Below, piece by piece: positions 37,776-46,783 of a stretch of DNA of 64,000 nucleotides. Under the pieces are notes generated by a model, which worked only from the letters and a program-made list of their open reading frames with translations, had not been told where the DNA came from and did no database searches. Within the stretch, counting starts at the first letter, position 1, and each line of letters opens with the position of its first letter. Made by a program: the position numbers and the translations under genes. The DNA comes from Oleiagrimonas sp963747595 (lineage in GTDB: Bacteria > Pseudomonadota > Gammaproteobacteria > Xanthomonadales > Rhodanobacteraceae), in contig CAVVFO010000002.1 of the NCBI GenBank assembly GCA_963747595.1, positions 372,001 to 436,000 of the forward strand, written 5' to 3'.

Positions 37776-39620
37776 ATGTGCGGAATCTGCGGTATTTTCC
37801 CGTTCGGAAGTCGCTCCGAATCAGCGGCCCTGGAGGCCAGGGCACTGAGCATGTTGTCGACAATGGTGCACCGGGGCCCCGACGGTGCTGAGGTGGTGAT
37901 ACGCCAGGAAGGCGCGATGGGCGCCAATCGACTTGCCATCCGTTCGGTCAGGGACCACCAGCCACCCCTCATCGAGCATTCCAGCGGCGTGATTGTTGCG
38001 TGCAATGGAGAAATCGACAATCACAAGGCCTTGCGTTCGCGCCTGCAGAAGTCAGGCCACACGTTCGATCTGACCACGGATGTGGCCGTCATCGCGCCGC
38101 TGTATCTGGAAGAGGGCATGGATTTCGCGCGCCACCTCGAGGGCGCATTTGCAATCGCGATCTGGGATCCACGCCAGCAATCCCTGATCCTGGTTCGTGA
38201 TCGTGGCGGCGAGCGGCATCTGTACTACACGCACGGTGACGACGGCATTACGTTTGCGACTGAATTGGCAGCGTTGCAGGCAGGACTGGCGCAGCCACAG
38301 CGTCCCGGTCATGCATCTCTGGCGGCTTACCTGTCCCACGGATTTTACCCCGCTCCGACAACGCCTTTCGCGGACCAGTGCAAGCTCGCCGCGGGGGAAA
38401 TGCTGATCGTCAGTGCCAAAGGCGTACACCGAAGCCGCTATATCGAGTGTCCCATCGGACAAACCCAGGCACGACGGCCCGATACCCGGACCTTTGATGA
38501 CGCGTTCCGTACTGCCGTCTTCGAGCAAAGTGAGATCGACGTCAATTTTGGCGTGCTGCTGAGCGGCGGAGTCGATTCGTCGCTGATCACCGCGGTGTTG
38601 CGCAAGGTGCGCCCAGCGACACATCCAATCACTTATGGAATCCGCTTCGCCGAGTCCTCATTCGACGAGGGCGAACATGCCGCCCGGGTCGCCAGCAAAC
38701 TCGACTGCCCCTTTGTTCCGGTCACGGTAGCGGCAGAGGACGTCCCTGCGACCCTGAAGGACCTGATCCACACAACTGGCGAACCGTTGGCCGATCCGGC
38801 GTGGATCCCGCAGGCGCTGGTCGCGCGCCGTGCCAGTCAGGATGTGCGGATCGTCCTGGCGGGGGAGGGCGCCGACGAATTGTTCGGCGGTTATCCCACC
38901 TATCTGGGCGCGCATCTGGCCGCTCGTTATGCACGCCTGCCCGCAACAGTCAGGTCGGGGATCAAGCGCGTGGTCGACGCGCTTCCCGTCAGCGACAAGA
39001 AGATGAGCATCTCGTTCATGCTGAAACGCTTTGTGCAGGGGCAGAACCTGCCTGCGCATGCGCGCCACCTGTTGTGGACGGCAAATATGCCCCCGGGGAT
39101 GTTGCTTCGCCTCGGTGTTGACCCGCCTGCAGAACATCCTCACGAGACATACGGCAGCGCCCTGGAAACGGTTCAGCGACATGACTTTTGCACGACCTTG
39201 CCCGACGCGCTGCTGGCCAAGGCCGACCGTGGCGGCATGCGTCACGCGCTGGAAGTACGCGCGCCGTTCCTGCACCCGCGGGTGATCGAATTCGCCGCGA
39301 CGCTGCCGGCACGAGAGAGGGTCAATGGCCTGACCACCAAGGTCTTTCTCAAGCGTTATGCGCTTGCGTATCTGCCGCGTGAGGTCGTGCATCGACGCAA
39401 GCGCGGACTTTCGGTCCCCCTGGGGGCCTGGTTGCGCGGGCCATTGAATGGATGGGCGCAGTCATTGCTGTCCAGCCCCCATCTGGCGTCTATCGGCATC
39501 AACAACGAGGTCACCCTGCAGATCCTGTCCGAGCATTGTTCACGTGCGCAGGATCATGCTCGTGCATTGTGGACGCTGATGGTCCTCAGCGAATGGCTGG
39601 ATTGGCATGCAGGGTCCTGA
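37776..39620 (+). CDS. asnB: Asparagine synthetase (glutamine-hydrolysing) homologue
   Basis: This 614-residue enzyme has the class II amidotransferase nucleophile Cys2 (MCGICGIF) and the ATP pyrophosphatase P-loop LSGGVDSSL near residue 263, then GEGADELFGGYP. It would make an amide from a carboxylate with glutamine and ATP. Located among glycosyltransferases and outside amino-acid genes, it may amidate a glycan or peptide and need not make free asparagine. The gutaminase region reads RDRGGERHLYY where the common form is RDRxGxKPLY, a modest divergence. Confidence 0.88.
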   Translation: MCGICGIFPFGSRSESAALEARALSMLSTMVHRGPDGAEVVIRQEGAMGANRLAIRSVRDHQPPLIEHSSGVIVACNGEIDNHKALRSRLQKSGHTFDLTTDVAVIAPLYLEEGMDFARHLEGAFAIAIWDPRQQSLILVRDRGGERHLYYTHGDDGITFATELAALQAGLAQPQRPGHASLAAYLSHGFYPAPTTPFADQCKLAAGEMLIVSAKGVHRSRYIECPIGQTQARRPDTRTFDDAFRTAVFEQSEIDVNFGVLLSGGVDSSLITAVLRKVRPATHPITYGIRFAESSFDEGEHAARVASKLDCPFVPVTVAAEDVPATLKDLIHTTGEPLADPAWIPQALVARRASQDVRIVLAGEGADELFGGYPTYLGAHLAARYARLPATVRSGIKRVVDALPVSDKKMSISFMLKRFVQGQNLPAHARHLLWTANMPPGMLLRLGVDPPAEHPHETYGSALETVQRHDFCTTLPDALLAKADRGGMRHALEVRAPFLHPRVIEFAATLPARERVNGLTTKVFLKRYALAYLPREVVHRRKRGLSVPLGAWLRGPLNGWAQSLLSSPHLASIGINNEVTLQILSEHCSRAQDHARALWTLMVLSEWLDWHAGS

Positions 39621-39645
39621 GCGGTAGAGTGCCCCCAAATGCGGA

Positions 39646-40371
39646 TCACTGGGCCTTGTAGCTTTCCAGCTGCAGGGTGATGTGGCCACCGCTACTCTGC
39701 GCCAGCTTGACCGGCGCCAGGGGGTGTCGCGCTGCATACCAGACCGTGAAACCATTGTGCCTGTCAATGCGCGCCACCTTCTTTGCGGCGAACCGGCCTG
39801 CAGGGACACGTACTTGGTCGGTCCCCATGACCTCGAATTGTTGGATCTGGACCCGGTCTTTCACGGCAACTGGCAGTGGGATGACCGTCTTGTTGCCACG
39901 GCCAATCGCCAGGGCGAGCGCCAACGGCACGATATGCCGCTCGACAAGGCCGGGTGTTGTTGCGTAGGTTTCAGTCTTTCCATGCTCGGTCATGCTGACC
40001 CGATGTCGGGACCAATCCACGACCAGGTGGCGGTGCGCGCTCTTGACCGTCAGATTCAGAGCGTAGTCGTAGCTGACTGCTTCGGGTTGATCGTTGTGCC
40101 AGCGAAAAATGGAGGTTTCCTTGATGCTGGCGCCGAGTAGTGCGGCCAGCCCATGGGTGCCGTGAACTTCCGAGGCATAACACCAGTTGCCGTATGCATT
40201 CCTGGACAAAGTCAGTGTGCTCTGACCGATCGCCGCACCGTTACGCTCTACCTGATAGGTTGCCGTGAAAGGATGCAACACCACCGTTGGGGCGGTTGTC
40301 GCAATTGCGCTGAAGGCAAGCAGTAACCCCCCGAGAAAGGCCGGGAGATGGAGAAGATGCCGGATACACAT
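39646..40371 (-). CDS. DUF3108-like secreted protein
   Basis: This 241-residue protein starts with a signal peptide (about 1-24) and is predicted to be periplasmic and all-beta. Recognised motifs are FTATYQVERNGAAIGQSTLT and the C-terminal FTVWYAARHPLAPVKL, as in DUF3108 proteins found near lipopolysaccharide genes. Function is unknown. The start at MCIRHLLHLP was chosen over an extended N-terminus (to 40575) that overlaps the LptG gene and lacks a signal. 166 bp separate it from that gene. Confidence 0.75.
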   Translation of the reverse strand: MCIRHLLHLPAFLGGLLLAFSAIATTAPTVVLHPFTATYQVERNGAAIGQSTLTLSRNAYGNWCYASEVHGTHGLAALLGASIKETSIFRWHNDQPEAVSYDYALNLTVKSAHRHLVVDWSRHRVSMTEHGKTETYATTPGLVERHIVPLALALAIGRGNKTVIPLPVAVKDRVQIQQFEVMGTDQVRVPAGRFAAKKVARIDRHNGFTVWYAARHPLAPVKLAQSSGGHITLQLESYKAQ

Positions 40372-40537
40372 GAGCAAAGTGTCGCCGGCAGCACCTGAAC
40401 GTGGCTTCACGTGCTGCCGGGTCTCAGGCCCAGATGGTCTGCCCCTGTTACGAGGGACCTTGACGCCGTCGTGGATATCGAGCTGACTCACCTCGACCAG
40501 CTTGCGGAAAATGTGGAAGATCTGCTCGACTCCGCGG

Positions 40538-41629
40538 TCAGTTGTACCGTTTGAAGTAAAATCCGCCACCTGCAAGCAAAACGAGGGCCGGCACCATGTT
40601 GGAAATCAGTGGAGAAAATCCGTAGACGACTGCGGTATTGGTCACCACTCTCTGCAGGAAATACCATCCAATAGCCAGAAGTACGCCCACGAACAAGCGC
40701 CTGCCCAGCCCCCCCGATCTCAGCGAACCAAATGCAAATGGCATTGCACACAAGACCAAAGCCAGAACATTCAATGGATACACCACATGTTTCCAGAAGA
40801 CATTGGCGTAGACGCCAGGGCTGAGGCCATTGGCTTTGAGATAGTGCATGTTGCGCAGAAGATCGCGCATGGACAGATAATCCGGATGCACCACCGACTG
40901 TTTCAAAACCTTTGTGTTGATTTGCGTATGCCACGGCATGCGATCCACGGTGCTCACGTGTAAAGCATTTTTCTGCAGCAGGGTGATTCGCACATCGTGC
41001 AGTATCCAGCCGGACGGACCGTGATTGGCATTTCGAGCGCGGACGAATCGTGTCACCTGACCATCGGGCGTGAGGGTGAAAATGCGCACGTCGGAAAACC
41101 GGACCGACGGAATGCCGTTGTGGCGTATGGCCAAGGCCTTGCGGGCGTTGACGATGGTATTGCCGGCCCGTGTCCATAGCCCGCCACTGTTGGAAAGTCC
41201 AACCTGGCCAAAGCGCGCACGCATCTGCATGGTTTGCGCTGTCTGGTCCCCGATGGGCGCAATCGTCTCGCCCATGAGCATCACCAAGGCCGTCAGCATG
41301 CCCACGGCCATGACCACCGAAGCTGCAACACGCAGTTTTGACATGCCGGCGGCGCGCAAGGCAGTCAGCTCCCCGCTGGCAGCCAGACCGCCAAGGCCGA
41401 GCAAGCCACCAATCAGGGACGCGCTGCCAAAGTGCTGGTACATCCTCCGTGGTAGCGTCAAGGCAATGAAAGCCAGTGCGTCGTTGAACGTATAGCCATG
41501 CTGACCGACATAACGCAATTGACGCGCCAGTTGGTCGAGGACGTCGAACCCGACAAGAACCAGCCACACGATCAATAACGTGCCGATAATCGTGCGGGCA
41601 ATCAGCCGGTCTGCGCGTTTGATGATCAT
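40538..41629 (-). CDS. LptG/LptF-like lipopolysaccharide export permease, stand-alone
   Basis: This 363-residue protein has three N-terminal transmembrane helices, a large beta-jellyroll periplasmic domain (about 125-265) and three C-terminal helices, the YjgP/YjgQ (LptF/LptG) layout. The ASGELTALRAAGMSK coupling-helix sequence is typical. LptFG normally come as an adjacent pair joined to the LptB ATPase; here the partner is absent. The stop of the ArnT-like gene is four bases before its ATG, so it may be an accessory component serving a modified lipid. TTG 41647 is a weak alternative start. Confidence 0.88.
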   Translation of the reverse strand: MIIKRADRLIARTIIGTLLIVWLVLVGFDVLDQLARQLRYVGQHGYTFNDALAFIALTLPRRMYQHFGSASLIGGLLGLGGLAASGELTALRAAGMSKLRVAASVVMAVGMLTALVMLMGETIAPIGDQTAQTMQMRARFGQVGLSNSGGLWTRAGNTIVNARKALAIRHNGIPSVRFSDVRIFTLTPDGQVTRFVRARNANHGPSGWILHDVRITLLQKNALHVSTVDRMPWHTQINTKVLKQSVVHPDYLSMRDLLRNMHYLKANGLSPGVYANVFWKHVVYPLNVLALVLCAMPFAFGSLRSGGLGRRLFVGVLLAIGWYFLQRVVTNTAVVYGFSPLISNMVPALVLLAGGGFYFKRYN

Positions 41630-41633
41630 CTGG

Positions 41634-43151
41634 CTACGGTTGAACAAGCAACGCCTGGCGGTGGCGCAGCGAACCCAGGGAGGTGCGGGTATGACCCGGG
41701 CATGACGCCAGCGCAGTTGCGAGTGCCCCGGACTTGATGCCAGGGTCCAGCAGAATGAGCAGTGGGCCGTGCTGGCGCAGTAGTCGGCAAAGCGTTGCCG
41801 GCGTGTCCGGCCGCTTCCAGGCGAGACCGTAGATTGGCTTGTTCATGTAAAGTCGCAGGCCCCATGGGGTGTGTTCCTCAATTTTCACGGGAGACGAGGT
41901 GTTCTGCACGAACACCATCGCAGCATACGCTCTGCCTTGGGAGAGGCTTGTCAGCGATTGCGCCTGGACGCGGGTGTCCGAAATCGGTTGCAGGTCGTAA
42001 CTGACTCCGGCCTTGAGCAGGAGCATCGCGACGATCCAGGCACCGAGTAGAATCCGCTGGCGGGACGAGGTCAGATCGATCCTGTGATGCAGCTGCAGGG
42101 CAAGCATCAAAGACAGAGGCAAGAACAGCGGCAGTACGTAGGCCGGCAGTCGCGATTGCGCCAGGCAGAATACGGCGAGTGGCAGCAGGAACCATGACAA
42201 CAAAAGCAGCGGTGCAGCCGGCTCCTTCCACCAGCGGCGCAAGCGTGCTTTCGAAGCCACGGTACCCATGCCCCGCACCAAGGCAGGCCACCACGGCAGA
42301 GTACCGAGTGCCAGCGTCGGCGCATACGCAGTGAACCACCCGTACCACTGCGGGTTACGGTTTTGTATGGACGTGAAGAGCCGGTTGTAGATTTCGGAGT
42401 GCAGGTAATAGTGGATCAATCCGGGATCACGAATGATCACGACGAGGTACCACAGCAGTCCGGTCAGAAAAAACAGGCCGACGCCTGCCCAGGAAAACAG
42501 GCCGCGCAGGCCACGCAGGCCGTGGCGTTTCAGTACAAAGGGAACAATACCAAGCAGCGGTATCAGCCCGGGCGGCCCCTTGGTCAGGAATGCCAGGCCG
42601 AAACCCGCCCACATCAAGGCAATGTATCCTGCTGCTTTGCGCCTGGATGGACCAAATGTCGCCGCAATGAACCCGAACATCGCCAGCGCTTCGAAAAGCG
42701 CAAGGAAATCATCGGTGCTGACGACATTCGCAGCGATGAACGGCCCCAACGAACATCCATAGATCAATCCCGGCAGCCAGGGCTTGTCGGGAAGCCAGTA
42801 GCGACCCATTGCGCACAGAAGCAACGCCGTCAGGACGAATGCCAGGGCATAGGGCGCGCGGACCGCCCATGTGCTGCGGCCCAGGCTGCGCACTGCTCCG
42901 GCGATCACCCAGTAGGTCAAAGGCGGTTTGCTGGCATTGATCCGTTCAGAGCTGTAGGCCGGCATCAGATATTGCCCGGACGCAATCATCTGCAGGGCAT
43001 TGCCCGTGTAGCGGCCCTCATCGGTATTCCACAGGGACCGGGTCCCCTGGAAGGAGAAGCCCAGCGCCAGCAGCATGATCACAAGCCAGAGAAGGGAGCG
43101 ATGGGGCCAGCGAGAGTGTGGGCTGACGCCTTGAGTCCGATTTATCGACAC
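41634..43151 (-). CDS. ArnT/PMT-like GT-C glycosyltransferase (second copy)
   Basis: A 505-residue paralogue of the 36.2-kb gene; the two keep long shared stretches such as GLAFLTKGPPGL, LPLAVFC and the end of loop 1 (LWNTDEGRY, Asp44 and Glu45). The GTG start at 43151 has AGGA five bases upstream and gives a short N-terminus; TTG 43169 is less likely. As a GT-C enzyme it should use a polyprenyl-phosphate sugar in the periplasm. Coupled to the LptG-like gene downstream, which suggests a lipid-A or glycolipid substrate. Confidence 0.88.
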   Translation of the reverse strand: MSINRTQGVSPHSRWPHRSLLWLVIMLLALGFSFQGTRSLWNTDEGRYTGNALQMIASGQYLMPAYSSERINASKPPLTYWVIAGAVRSLGRSTWAVRAPYALAFVLTALLLCAMGRYWLPDKPWLPGLIYGCSLGPFIAANVVSTDDFLALFEALAMFGFIAATFGPSRRKAAGYIALMWAGFGLAFLTKGPPGLIPLLGIVPFVLKRHGLRGLRGLFSWAGVGLFFLTGLLWYLVVIIRDPGLIHYYLHSEIYNRLFTSIQNRNPQWYGWFTAYAPTLALGTLPWWPALVRGMGTVASKARLRRWWKEPAAPLLLLSWFLLPLAVFCLAQSRLPAYVLPLFLPLSLMLALQLHHRIDLTSSRQRILLGAWIVAMLLLKAGVSYDLQPISDTRVQAQSLTSLSQGRAYAAMVFVQNTSSPVKIEEHTPWGLRLYMNKPIYGLAWKRPDTPATLCRLLRQHGPLLILLDPGIKSGALATALASCPGHTRTSLGSLRHRQALLVQP

Positions 43152-43570
43152 GTGTGTCCTACGATACAAGCGCCCTGGTAACCCTCATCCATTGCGCATT
43201 GGAATACGCCCCCACCCGCGCCCGACACACCACCTTTGGAAGACATTTGCATGGGGAGGTCGAGCCTTGGTAAATAGTAGATGGTTTCGAGCTTCATCAT
43301 CAAGAGACGTCACAGAAAGAGACGTCACAGATGAAACAAGATGCCGCTGAAACAAGACGCCACCGAAATATGAATGAATACATAATTACAGCTTTGTATT
43401 CAATAGTTAACGTCAACATTTTTCCTTCAACTGTATCCTTGAAATTGTCGTCGTTGCGACACTTGGATCTATGTCGCGGGTTTGTTTTGGTCGCTCGGCA
43501 GGTACGAAGTGGGCGCGCGGCGACGAAAAATTCATGTCCAGTCGTGACGCATTTGAACGGAGAGAAAACC
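43152..43570. other. Intergenic region, 419 bp, AT-rich with tandem repeats
   Basis: This region between the second ArnT-like gene (minus) and a PepSY gene (plus) has a much lower GC content than its surroundings from about 43366 to 43440, and carries the tandem repeats listed separately. No gene with a ribosome site was seen. It probably contains both divergent promoters. Confidence 0.6.
43303..43361. repeat. Four imperfect 15-16 bp tandem repeats
   Basis: AGAGACGTCACAGA occurs at 43303-43316 and 43318-43331 (15-bp spacing), followed by TGAAACAAGATGCC (43332-43345) and TGAAACAAGACGCC (43348-43361), 16 bp apart. The first pair has a palindromic GACGTC core. A repeat array of this kind upstream of a gene could be an operator, but no regulator is identified. 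Confidence 0.55.
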
Positions 43571-43879
43571 ATGAAAACATTTATCACTACCGTTGCAGCC
43601 GCTACGCTCATGTGTGTTGGTTTCGGGGCCCACGCGGGCTCATCCTCAGCAATGGCAAAGCAGGCCAAAATCAGCATGCAACAAGCCCGCAAGATCGCGC
43701 TCAGGACCTATCCTGGCAAGATCGTTTCCGGCGAGCTGGAAAAAGAGAGGGGCGGCAGCGGCCTGCGCTATTCATTTGATATTTCCAACAAGAAGAATCC
43801 GCACGTCCTTCATGAAGTTGGCGTTGACGCGAAGACCGGCAAGGTGCTGGAAAACTCCATCGATAATGACAAAGACTGA
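43571..43879 (+). CDS. PepSY-domain small secreted protein
   Basis: This 102-residue protein has a signal peptide (about 1-22, ending GAHA) and a PepSY-like domain: ISMQQARKIALRTYPGKIVS and the terminal EVGVDAKTGKVLENSID. PepSY proteins bind or inhibit peptidases or metals in the periplasm. Start ATG with GGAG eight bases before it. It stands alone between the ArnT-like gene and the YncE-like gene; codon use is similar to its neighbours despite the AT-rich leader. Confidence 0.8.
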   Translation: MKTFITTVAAATLMCVGFGAHAGSSSAMAKQAKISMQQARKIALRTYPGKIVSGELEKERGGSGLRYSFDISNKKNPHVLHEVGVDAKTGKVLENSIDNDKD

Positions 43880-43883
43880 GTCA

Positions 43884-43909
43884 GGCGCCGTTCCTCCAGG
43901 AATGGCGTC
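43884..43909 (+). terminator. Hairpin after the PepSY gene
   Basis: Four bases after the stop, an 11-bp stem (two G-T wobbles, 43884-43894 with 43899-43909) closes a TCCA loop. No T-run follows, so it may be an mRNA-stabilising or weak terminator hairpin. Confidence 0.4.
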
Positions 43910-44014
43910 AGTCCAGCTGACGCACCATAGCCGGCATGTGCTCACATGAAGGCCGGGGCCGAGTGATTCTCGTGCAAAATCCACCTGAGTGATGTGACGC
44001 TCGTCTACACGACC

Positions 44015-44050
44015 TTGCATCGCTCCTCAATAAATTCCGGAGCGGTGCAA
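44015..44050 (+). repeat. 12-bp inverted repeat upstream of the YncE-like gene
   Basis: TTGCATCGCTCC (44015-44026) and GGAGCGGTGCAA (44039-44050) form a 12-bp stem with one G-T pair and a 12-nt loop, 40 bp before the ATG. It could be an operator or leader structure. Confidence 0.55.
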
Positions 44051-44090
44051 GTTCGAGCGAAAGTCGTATCCACTTTCACGGAGCGTTTCG

Positions 44091-45171
44091 ATGAAAAAAT
44101 TCTTCATTGCGTTGGCGGCCCCTGGCTGTCGCGGCGACTTTACCTTTTTCCGTGGCTGCCAAGGATACGGAGGGAGCACCCCTGCACCGTGTAGCGACCA
44201 TCGCAATTCCTGGGCATCCGCTGAAGAGTTTCGACATCAGTGCGGTTTCCTTGCCACAGGGCGTTTATGCTTTTTCGGACCGCTCAAATCATTCCGTGGA
44301 CCTGGTTAATGCCAAGACCGACCGCTTCGCCGGACGGGCCCGCGGGTTTTCCCGTGGCGGACCGAATGGATTGGTCGCTGTGGGCAAAGACCAATTCTGG
44401 GCGGGAGACGGTAACAGCAAACTACGTGTCATCGACATCAGTGAAAGGAAGATCATTGACACCATCGATACCGGCGGCAAGAAACGGGTTGATGAAATCG
44501 CTTATGACCTACGTCAGCACGTGGTTATAGCGGCAAACAATGAGGACACACCTCCTTTCATTACCTTTGTTTCCACCGCCAGAGGCCATCATGTCCTTGG
44601 AAAGCTCAGATTTCCACAAGCAACCGACGGTCTTGAGCAGCCGGTGTGGAATCCCCGCGATGGACTGGTTTACCTGTCGATCCCGGTGTTGAACCACCAC
44701 AAGTCAGAGGGCGGTATCGCGGTCGTCGACCCTTCCACATACACGCTGAAAGGCATGATTCACGTGCACGAATGTATGCCGGCGGGTTTGGCGCTCGGAC
44801 CACACGATCAGCTTTTGGTTGGCTGCAGCGACGATGCGGTGGCTGCCGGCTTTGCGCCAAAGTCCCTGATTATCAGCCTGCATAGCCGCAACGTCGTTGC
44901 GCGTATTTCTCAAGTTGGTGGATCCGACGAAGTCTGGTACGACGGCAATTCCCATAGATATTATCTGGCCGCGGTCGCCAACAGCAAAGGCCCTGTCCTG
45001 GGTGTCGTCGACGCGCTGCATGAGAAGTGGCTGAACAACCTGTCCACGGGCGCCCATGCCCATTCAGTGGCGGCGGATTCACACGACGGCAGGGTGTTCG
45101 TGCCGGTCGCAGCCAATGGCAGGACCGAGGGCTGCAATGCTGGCTGCATCGAGGTATTCGGCACGAGGTAG
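44091..45171 (+). pseudogene. YncE-like beta-propeller gene with apparent frameshift in the signal peptide
   Basis: An ATG at 44091 with GGAG eight bases upstream encodes MKKFFIALAA, then leaves frame at a run of four C (44119-44122). With one C fewer the frame continues as a normal signal peptide (LAVAATLPFSVAAKD) into a secreted propeller of about 345 residues ending at 45171. Without the shift, only a TTG at 44107 with no ribosome site can start the long frame. The body resembles the 24.6-kb YncE-like protein (repeats, HSRNVVARISQV, HDGRVFVPV). It may be a sequence error, a phase-variable start or a true pseudogene; the downstream body has no other damage. Confidence 0.7.
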
Positions 45172-45186
45172 CATTGCGTCTACATC

Positions 45187-46404
45187 TCACGCGACGACGC
45201 TGGCGAGGGTGTCGGTGATACACGCGAACGTGTCATCATCCAGCCACGGGCTGTTGCTGATGGTCAGACTGCGGGCAGCGAAATCGCGTGCGTTGGGCAC
45301 ATCGAGCTTGGGCACGCCAGCGTCGAGGTCGACATAGTCCGGCAGCGCATGAATAAACAGCCGGCTGACGCCGACGCCCGCTGTCCATAGTTCCTCCAGC
45401 ACCGCGTCGCGTGTGGTGCTGGCCGGCAGGGTGAGCAGGAAATACGGCCAAGTGCCCTTGGCACCTGCCGGGTCATCGAGCACGTCGAGCCCGTTGATGG
45501 CGCGCAGGACGTCGAGACGGCGCAACGCCTGGCGCTCGAGTTGCGCGTAAAATCCCTGCAGGCGCGCAGCGGCACGACTACCGACGCCTTCGCGCCAGCT
45601 GCCGACGCGATGCATCGGGATGCGCGGCGGAAAGCGGTCACCCACAGCGCCGACCGGATCGCCGCGATGCAGGGCGCGGCGCAACGGATCGCCGTAGGCC
45701 GTTTTCAGGCCTCGCGGTCTGTAGAACGCCCAGTATCCCAGCAATTCCAGGCTGCGACGCAGTTCCCAGCCGGAGTGCGACGGCAAGCACGTTTCGGCCA
45801 CACTCTGCAGTGACCGGCGCAGAAGGGGATGGGTGGTGGTCAACAGTCCGCCTTCGAAGATGCTCAGGCCCTTGCCAACCGCCAGGCTGAAAAATCCGAT
45901 GTCACCGCGGCGACCCACTGGCGTCCCGTCCGCGTAGCGGGCGCCGAGGGCCTGCGCCGCATCCTCGATGACCAAGGCACCCACGGAATGGGCGATGTCG
46001 TTGACAGCGCCGATATCAGCGACACGGCCTCCAAGATGCGCCGGTACCACCGCCAGCGTGTCCGAGCTGCAGATCCGGCGCAAAACGGCAGGAGCCATTT
46101 CGAAGTGGCCGGGGCGCGTGTCACACACACGCAGCGTCAGATTGCTGCGGGCGACGGCAATGGCGACCAGCGGGCAGGTGTAGGCCGGCACCACGACTTC
46201 ACGGCGGGGGCTGGTCCGTGCCAATGCCGTCAGGGCGACGACCAGCGCCGCTGTACCCGAACACGTCAACAATGCGTCGGCATCACCGGTCAGCGCGGCC
46301 ATGGCGCGGGGCAGGCTGCCGCGACGTCCGGGAAAGAAATCGCCGGTGCGCAGCGGCAGGCCGGCGGTGGGCGGAACTTCGCGATGATCAGTCCGTGCTG
46401 TCAT
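45187..46404 (-). CDS. DegT/DnrJ/EryC1-family aminotransferase (second copy)
   Basis: This 405-residue PLP enzyme is related to sugar aminotransferases, though distant from the 21.5-kb copy. The PLP lysine is Lys178 (FFSLAVGKGLSIFEGG) and the cofactor aspartate lies in VIEDAAQALGARYADG. The motif TCSGTAALVVAL is the phosphate site. It is the last gene of the minus-strand run beginning at 55.7 kb and overlaps the second SMR-like gene by 17 bp, which links it to transport of an amino-sugar or lipid intermediate. GTG 46413 is an alternative start. Confidence 0.9.
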   Translation of the reverse strand: MTARTDHREVPPTAGLPLRTGDFFPGRRGSLPRAMAALTGDADALLTCSGTAALVVALTALARTSPRREVVVPAYTCPLVAIAVARSNLTLRVCDTRPGHFEMAPAVLRRICSSDTLAVVPAHLGGRVADIGAVNDIAHSVGALVIEDAAQALGARYADGTPVGRRGDIGFFSLAVGKGLSIFEGGLLTTTHPLLRRSLQSVAETCLPSHSGWELRRSLELLGYWAFYRPRGLKTAYGDPLRRALHRGDPVGAVGDRFPPRIPMHRVGSWREGVGSRAAARLQGFYAQLERQALRRLDVLRAINGLDVLDDPAGAKGTWPYFLLTLPASTTRDAVLEELWTAGVGVSRLFIHALPDYVDLDAGVPKLDVPNARDFAARSLTISNSPWLDDDTFACITDTLASVVA

Positions 46405-46783
46405 CCGGTTCACTCAGCGCCAGACAAATGATGCCGGCCATGATGACGATGGCGCCGATGGCGCGGGTGAGTGTGATGTGCTCGTGGAACAGTGGGACGG
46501 ACAGCAGCATCACGCTGACCACCTCCAGGTGCGAGGCGGCAAAGGCGGGTCCGATGGGTGCGCGCTTGAGCAGCGTCATCCAGGTGAAGAACGCCCCGAG
46601 GTAGCCAATGATGGCGCCGTATACCCAGGGCTGTGTGAATACGCGCAGCAGCCAGCTCAGGCTGGCGGCAACGGGCAAAGCAGAATCGCCGGCATACTTG
46701 AAGCTGATCTGCGACAGCGTGTCGAAGGTCATCAGCACGGCAAACCCGATCAGGTAGAAACGCCTGTTGCCGGCAACGCTCAC
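46388..46783 (-). CDS. SMR/EamA-like small membrane protein (ArnF-like), partner 2
   Basis: This 131-residue protein has four predicted transmembrane helices and resembles half-size EamA/SMR transporters such as ArnF. A GTG start at 46783 overlaps the previous gene's stop (GTGA), so the two are coupled partners. The ORF could be read longer, but upstream codons are arginine-rich shadow. Such pairs flip undecaprenyl-phosphate sugars (ArnE/ArnF). This role is inferred from pairing and from the ArnT-like and DegT genes nearby. Confidence 0.75.
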   Translation of the reverse strand: MSVAGNRRFYLIGFAVLMTFDTLSQISFKYAGDSALPVAASLSWLLRVFTQPWVYGAIIGYLGAFFTWMTLLKRAPIGPAFAASHLEVVSVMLLSVPLFHEHITLTRAIGAIVIMAGIICLALSEPDDSTD

